A stretch of 64,000 bases of DNA from Geofilum rhodophaeum (lineage in GTDB: Bacteria; Bacteroidota; Bacteroidia; Bacteroidales; Marinilabiliaceae), in NCBI RefSeq assembly GCF_002210225.1, contig NZ_MWUJ01000017.1, positions 19,130 through 83,129 of the forward strand, given 5' to 3'. This document shows, piece by piece, positions 60,621 to 64,000 of this stretch (position 1 is the stretch's first letter; each line of letters begins with the position of its first letter). Below the pieces are notes generated by a model, which worked only from the letters and a program-made list of their open reading frames with translations, was not told the origin of the DNA and ran no database searches. A program made the position numbers and the translations under genes.

Positions 60621-61358
60621 TTATTGGTTGGTGGAGCCTTGGTTCAGCTCCAGCTCCATTTGACGGGCTTTTGGTATGAGCACATTTTCTTCAAGCAGCG
60701 TGTGATCTTTTAAGTCGTTGCCCAAACGACTTATTTCTAAAAGCAGATTGGTGAAATGGCAGTTGCTGCTTGGTGGGGGGAGATGGCGCAGGAGAATGCT
60801 TTGCAGATCAAAGACTTTCTCTTCTAAGTCACTGTGGTGCTCCAGATATTTATCAATGGTGTAGGTCTTGTAGCGCTTCCTGAAAGTTTCCAGATCCATA
60901 TTTCCCGACAGGGTGTTGCCCAGGGCAAGGATGTAGGGAAAGGTGGTGTTTTCCTCGTCTTCGATGTGTTCGGTAAACTCCCGAATGTACTCTCTGAAGA
61001 ATTCCAGCATGAGTCGGGCCGAATGGTCGGGCATATCGGGCAATTGCTCCAGAAATTCAATTTCCTTTTCGATTCGTGGAATCTGGTAATTCAGATAGCA
61101 CTGATGGGTGTGATGCAGGTAGCGCACCAGCCACTGAGCATCGCCCTGAATCAGCTGCTCCTGAGGAAAGTTCTCGCGCTCGTTGAACCACTGAACCAGC
61201 TGGAGAAAGAAGTCCACATTAATGTTGTGTTCTCTACATACATCGGAGATGGTTTTGTCCTTAAACCCAAAAGGGATTTGAAGGCGCTGAACCACTGCCA
61301 GCACCTCAAAATTTAAGTGCACCAAATCCGCCATCTTCATGTCGGCGTGTATCCGCAT
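60621..61358 (-). CDS. Hemerythrin-domain protein, RIC/YtfE-like
   Basis: 245 residues. N-terminal ~50 residues resemble the DUF542 segment of RIC proteins (DLVHLNFEVLAVVQRLQIPFGFKDKTISDVCREHNINVDFFLQLV), but the CC pair is replaced by PFGF. Then a four-helix hemerythrin domain with ligand-type residues HHTHQ, HIEDEENTTFP, HHSDLEEK and DHTLLEENVLIP. RIC proteins repair Fe-S clusters under nitrosative stress; here oxygen/NO sensing or iron handling is equally possible. Head of a hemerythrin-LuxR-RDD unit. Confidence 0.85.
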   Translation of the reverse strand: MRIHADMKMADLVHLNFEVLAVVQRLQIPFGFKDKTISDVCREHNINVDFFLQLVQWFNERENFPQEQLIQGDAQWLVRYLHHTHQCYLNYQIPRIEKEIEFLEQLPDMPDHSARLMLEFFREYIREFTEHIEDEENTTFPYILALGNTLSGNMDLETFRKRYKTYTIDKYLEHHSDLEEKVFDLQSILLRHLPPPSSNCHFTNLLLEISRLGNDLKDHTLLEENVLIPKARQMELELNQGSTNQ

Positions 61359-61405
61359 AAGTCAGTTATTTAGAATGTGTAAAAATAAGGTTTTTTTTTG
61401 AATCC

Positions 61406-62722
61406 TTATTTTTTGCGCATAAAAATATTTACAGGAACGCCCGAGAGGTCCCATTTACCGCGGATTTTGTTTTCAAGGAAACGCTTGTAGGGCTCCTTGA
61501 CATATTGTGGTAAGTTGCAGAAAAAGGCAAAAGAAGGTGGTATGGTAGGCAGTTGGGTGATGAATTTAATTTTTATGTACTTTCCTTTGGTTGCAGGAGG
61601 GGGCGTGTTCGCAATCAGGGGTAATAAGAACTCATTAATTTGCGAGGTCGAAATCTTACGGGTCCTGTTTTCATAAACACGAGCAGCCTCTTCCAGTGTT
61701 TTAAAGAGTCTTTGTTTGGTGATGGCTGAGGTAAAGATGATGGGATAATCTACGTAAGGCGCCGTTTTTTCACGAATCTCTGCTTCAAACAACTTGGTAC
61801 TGTGGGTGTCTTTTTCGATGAGGTCCCACTTGTTGACCACAACCACAATGCCTTTGCGGTTGCGTTCAATAAGACTGAATATTTTCTGGTCCTGCCCCTC
61901 AAAACCCCGGGTGGCATCAATCATCAGGATACAAACATCGGAGTTTTCTATGGCACGAACTGCGCGCATCACCGAATAAAACTCCAGATTTTCGTGCACT
62001 TTGGCCTTTTTGCGAATACCCGCCGTGTCGACCAGAAAAAAATCATGGCCAAATTTGTTGTAACGCGTGTATAAACTGTCGCGGGTAGTCCCTGAAATGG
62101 GCGTTACAATGTTGCGGTCTTCACCCGTCAGCGCATTAATCAAGGATGATTTACCGGCGTTTGGTCGTCCCACAATGGCAAAACGAGGAAGGCTGAGGTC
62201 TTCCTCTTCCGGCCGGTTGATCTGTTTGTCGGGCAATTCCCTTACCAGGGCATCCAGCAAATCGCCGGTTCCGGCACCATTTATAGAAGAAATCGAATAG
62301 AGCTCAGAAAGGCCCAGGGAATAGAAGTAGGCAGACTCCGCTTCTCTGTCGTGGGTGTCGACTTTGTTGACGACCACCAGGGCTTTTTTGCCGCTGCGAC
62401 GGATGACTTCCGCCACCATTTCATCGTAATCAGTAATGCCGGTGGTAACGTCCACTACGAAAAGTAAGATGTCGGCTTCTTCGATGGCGATCAGCACCTG
62501 ATCACGGATGGCTTCCTCAAAAACATCTTCCGAATTGATGGCATAGCCACCGGTATCGATCACCGAAAAGTCGATGCCATTCCAGTGGGCCTTTCCGTAT
62601 AGCCTGTCGCGGGTCACCCCGCTCATTTCGTCAACAATCGCCTGTCGCGTTCCTGTTAAACGATTAAAGAGGGTCGATTTTCCAACATTTGGACGTCCTA
62701 CAATGGCAACTATATTTCCCAT
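61406..62722 (-). CDS. der: Ribosome-biogenesis GTPase Der (EngA)
   Basis: 438 residues with two tandem Era-type G domains ([18 protein letters not shown] near residue 4-21 and [18 protein letters not shown] near 176) plus a C-terminal KH-like domain (~355-438). DTGG/DTAG motifs and NKVD/NKWD are intact. Needed for 50S maturation. Co-transcribed with era (gap 36 nt). Confidence 0.98.
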   Translation of the reverse strand: MGNIVAIVGRPNVGKSTLFNRLTGTRQAIVDEMSGVTRDRLYGKAHWNGIDFSVIDTGGYAINSEDVFEEAIRDQVLIAIEEADILLFVVDVTTGITDYDEMVAEVIRRSGKKALVVVNKVDTHDREAESAYFYSLGLSELYSISSINGAGTGDLLDALVRELPDKQINRPEEEDLSLPRFAIVGRPNAGKSSLINALTGEDRNIVTPISGTTRDSLYTRYNKFGHDFFLVDTAGIRKKAKVHENLEFYSVMRAVRAIENSDVCILMIDATRGFEGQDQKIFSLIERNRKGIVVVVNKWDLIEKDTHSTKLFEAEIREKTAPYVDYPIIFTSAITKQRLFKTLEEAARVYENRTRKISTSQINEFLLPLIANTPPPATKGKYIKIKFITQLPTIPPSFAFFCNLPQYVKEPYKRFLENKIRGKWDLSGVPVNIFMRKK

Positions 62723-62758
62723 ATTTCTTATTGTATTTCTTTACTTGTTTCAGTTTGT

Positions 62759-63640
62759 CTATTGGTCGTAGCCAAAGTTTTTCAGGAAATTATCCTGATT
62801 TCGCCAGTCTTTCGAGACTTTCACATACAGTTGCAGAAACACCTTGCGATCGAGGAAGGTCTCAATGGCCCTGCGTGCCTCTGTCCCCAGTTTTTTAAGC
62901 GCCTTGCCCTGGTGGCCTATCAATATGCCTTTTTGTGAGTCACGTGCCACATGAATGCTGGCACTGATGTTGACGCGCTTAGGTGTTTCCTTAAATTCCT
63001 CTACAACAACTTCTACCGAGTAGGGGATTTCCTTCTGATAATAGAGCAGTATTTTCTCACGAATGATTTCCGATACAAAAAAGCGCTCCGGCTTGTCGGT
63101 AAGCGCATCCTTATCAAAATAGGGGGGCGACTCCGGAGTGAGTTCCAGAATGCGCTGGTAAAGTTGGTCTACATTGAATTTATGCAGTGCCGAAACGGGA
63201 TAAATCTCCGCATTGGGCAATAAGGTTTTCCATTGGTCTGTGAGGGCTTCCAAGCCCTCCTGGGTGCTCAGGTCCACCTTGTTGATGACGAGCAATACGG
63301 GGACTTGTGCCGCCGCTACTTCCTTTATAAAGTCGGCGTTTTTAGCTGCCGTTTCCACCGTGTCGGTCAGATAAAGAATGATATCTGCATCGATCAGCGC
63401 CGATTTGCTGAATTTCAGCATCGACTCCTGTAGTTTGTAATTGGGCTCCAAAACGCCCGGTGTATCTGAAAACACCAGCTGATGATCTTCTTTATTAACG
63501 ATCCCCAGTATTTTGTGGCGGGTGGTTTGTGCCTTTGAGGTAATAATGGATAAGCGTTCCCCTACCAATAAATTCATAAGGGTTGATTTTCCCACGTTCG
63601 GGTTGCCTACAATGCTGACAAAGCCTGCTTTATGACTCAT
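62759..63640 (-). CDS. era: GTPase Era
   Basis: 293 residues from ATG 63640 (MSHKAGFVSIVG); a frame extension to 63664 is not needed. G1 [11 protein letters not shown]2 region QTTRHK, G3 DTPGV, G4 NKVD, and C-terminal KH domain with GHQGKALKKLGTEARRAIE. Binds 16S rRNA 3' end in 30S maturation. Followed by der. Confidence 0.98.
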   Translation of the reverse strand: MSHKAGFVSIVGNPNVGKSTLMNLLVGERLSIITSKAQTTRHKILGIVNKEDHQLVFSDTPGVLEPNYKLQESMLKFSKSALIDADIILYLTDTVETAAKNADFIKEVAAAQVPVLLVINKVDLSTQEGLEALTDQWKTLLPNAEIYPVSALHKFNVDQLYQRILELTPESPPYFDKDALTDKPERFFVSEIIREKILLYYQKEIPYSVEVVVEEFKETPKRVNISASIHVARDSQKGILIGHQGKALKKLGTEARRAIETFLDRKVFLQLYVKVSKDWRNQDNFLKNFGYDQ

Positions 63641-63661
63641 ATAAATGTAAAATTTCGGGCA

Positions 63662-63669
63662 CAAAGGTA
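63662..63669 (-). promoter_or_regulatory. -7 element TACCTTTG for era-der
   Basis: Exact TAnnTTTG on the minus strand, 21 nt upstream of the era ATG. Confidence 0.5.
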
Positions 63670-64000
63670 CGATAAAAGCTGATTAGTTGGGTATATCAGA
63701 GATAAACTTGAGTGGATTGGAGATGAATTTTAGAGTTGATAATCAATCGATTCACAATTTTTAATATAAAAATGGAAATAAAAAGTTTGTATGATGAGGA
63801 TTTTCGTCGTTACTTTGCATCCGCTTTCAAACAGAAAGTATGCAGGCCAAGCGCGGCAGGCAGGAGCATAAGAGACAAGATTGAAAAGCAAAGGCCAACG
63901 GGGTGTTGGAGACGAAAGTTTCGTTTTCAAAAACTGTAAGTCACTTAAAGGAAATCGATAAGTAACGAAAAAGTTTAAGCCCCGAAAAAACTTTCAAAAA
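63670..64000 (+). promoter_or_regulatory. Non-coding region, possible leader/promoter of an rRNA operon beyond the window
   Basis: TTTG (63786-63789), 21-nt spacer, TACTTTG (63811-63817), then GCATCCGCTTTC and a small hairpin (CTTTC-AAACA-GAAAG, 63824-63838, flanked by GCAT/ATGC). The 3' end CGAAAAAACTTTCAAAAA resembles the AT-rich stretch before rRNA promoters in Bacteroidota. No 16S sequence is reached, so this is inference. An ORF of 67 codons (63736-63939) is not convincing. Confidence 0.35.

Noticed and set aside
63736..63939. 67-codon plus-strand ORF near the window end
   Set aside because: No family, basic low-complexity end, and it sits over promoter-like and hairpin sequences.

Overview
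The window looks like chromosomal DNA of a Bacteroidota bacterium, most likely an anaerobic or facultative member of the Bacteroidales/Marinilabiliales (my inference). Evidence: lineage-typical proteins (DUF4290 next to murA, DUF6089, DUF4783, PF14121-type putative porin, tandem OmpH/Skp genes beside bamA, an EF-G2-type factor), a ferredoxin-linked 2-oxoacid oxidoreductase, many proteins ending in an outer-membrane beta-signal, and repeated copies of the Bacteroidota -7 promoter element TAnnTTTG ahead of genes. I see no tRNA, rRNA, IS element, phage gene or CRISPR array inside the window.

Layout. 0-9.9 kb: a truncated exported protein, a PcrA/UvrD helicase, DUF4290-murA, a thioredoxin-fold protein without its cysteines, grpE-dnaJ-oxyR, and two outer-membrane proteins. 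10-14.4 kb: a plus-strand pectin set (GH105, PL22-like, GH28). 14.4-18.5 kb: an SRPBCC protein and a minus-strand xylan set (GPH transporter, GH10 lipoprotein, cytoplasmic GH43). 18.7-24 kb, minus strand: purU-hisH-hisA-hisF-hisIE, then pdxJ and an esterase. 24.1-33.8 kb, plus strand: an envelope block (CBS protein, small Omp85-like protein, nadK, DUF6089, uppS, bamA, three ompH/skp genes, murI). 33.8-41.8 kb: gamma carbonic anhydrase-like protein, korAB, putative porin, MltF-like transglycosylase, Nudix hydrolase. 42-47 kb: LolC/E-type permease, DUF190, EF-G2-like factor, NYN plus cold-shock-like protein. 47.2-54 kb: a complete minus-strand trpEGDCFBA operon preceded by a leader peptide with three consecutive Trp codons and an intrinsic terminator, i.e. 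a candidate attenuator. 54-64 kb: nadC-DUF4783, rlmH, a 1238-residue NtrY-like histidine kinase, RDD/LuxR/hemerythrin genes, der and era, and a terminal non-coding region that may be the leader of an rRNA operon lying beyond the window.

How it fits together: most of the window is core metabolism and envelope assembly. The genes 24-34 kb make the undecaprenyl carrier, the OMP insertase, periplasmic chaperones and D-glutamate. The accessory part is 10-18.5 kb, plant cell-wall degradation without SusC/SusD genes. The most notable points are the trp leader, a hairpin with U-tract between the promoter and start codon of the NYN/cold-shock gene, the EF-G paralogue lacking the catalytic His and switch I motif, MurA with Asp in place of the fosfomycin-reactive Cys, and the hemerythrin/LuxR pair whose receiver has lost its phospho-acceptor Asp. 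I did not find a wholly new multi-gene system; the novelty lies mainly in regulation and in altered catalytic residues.
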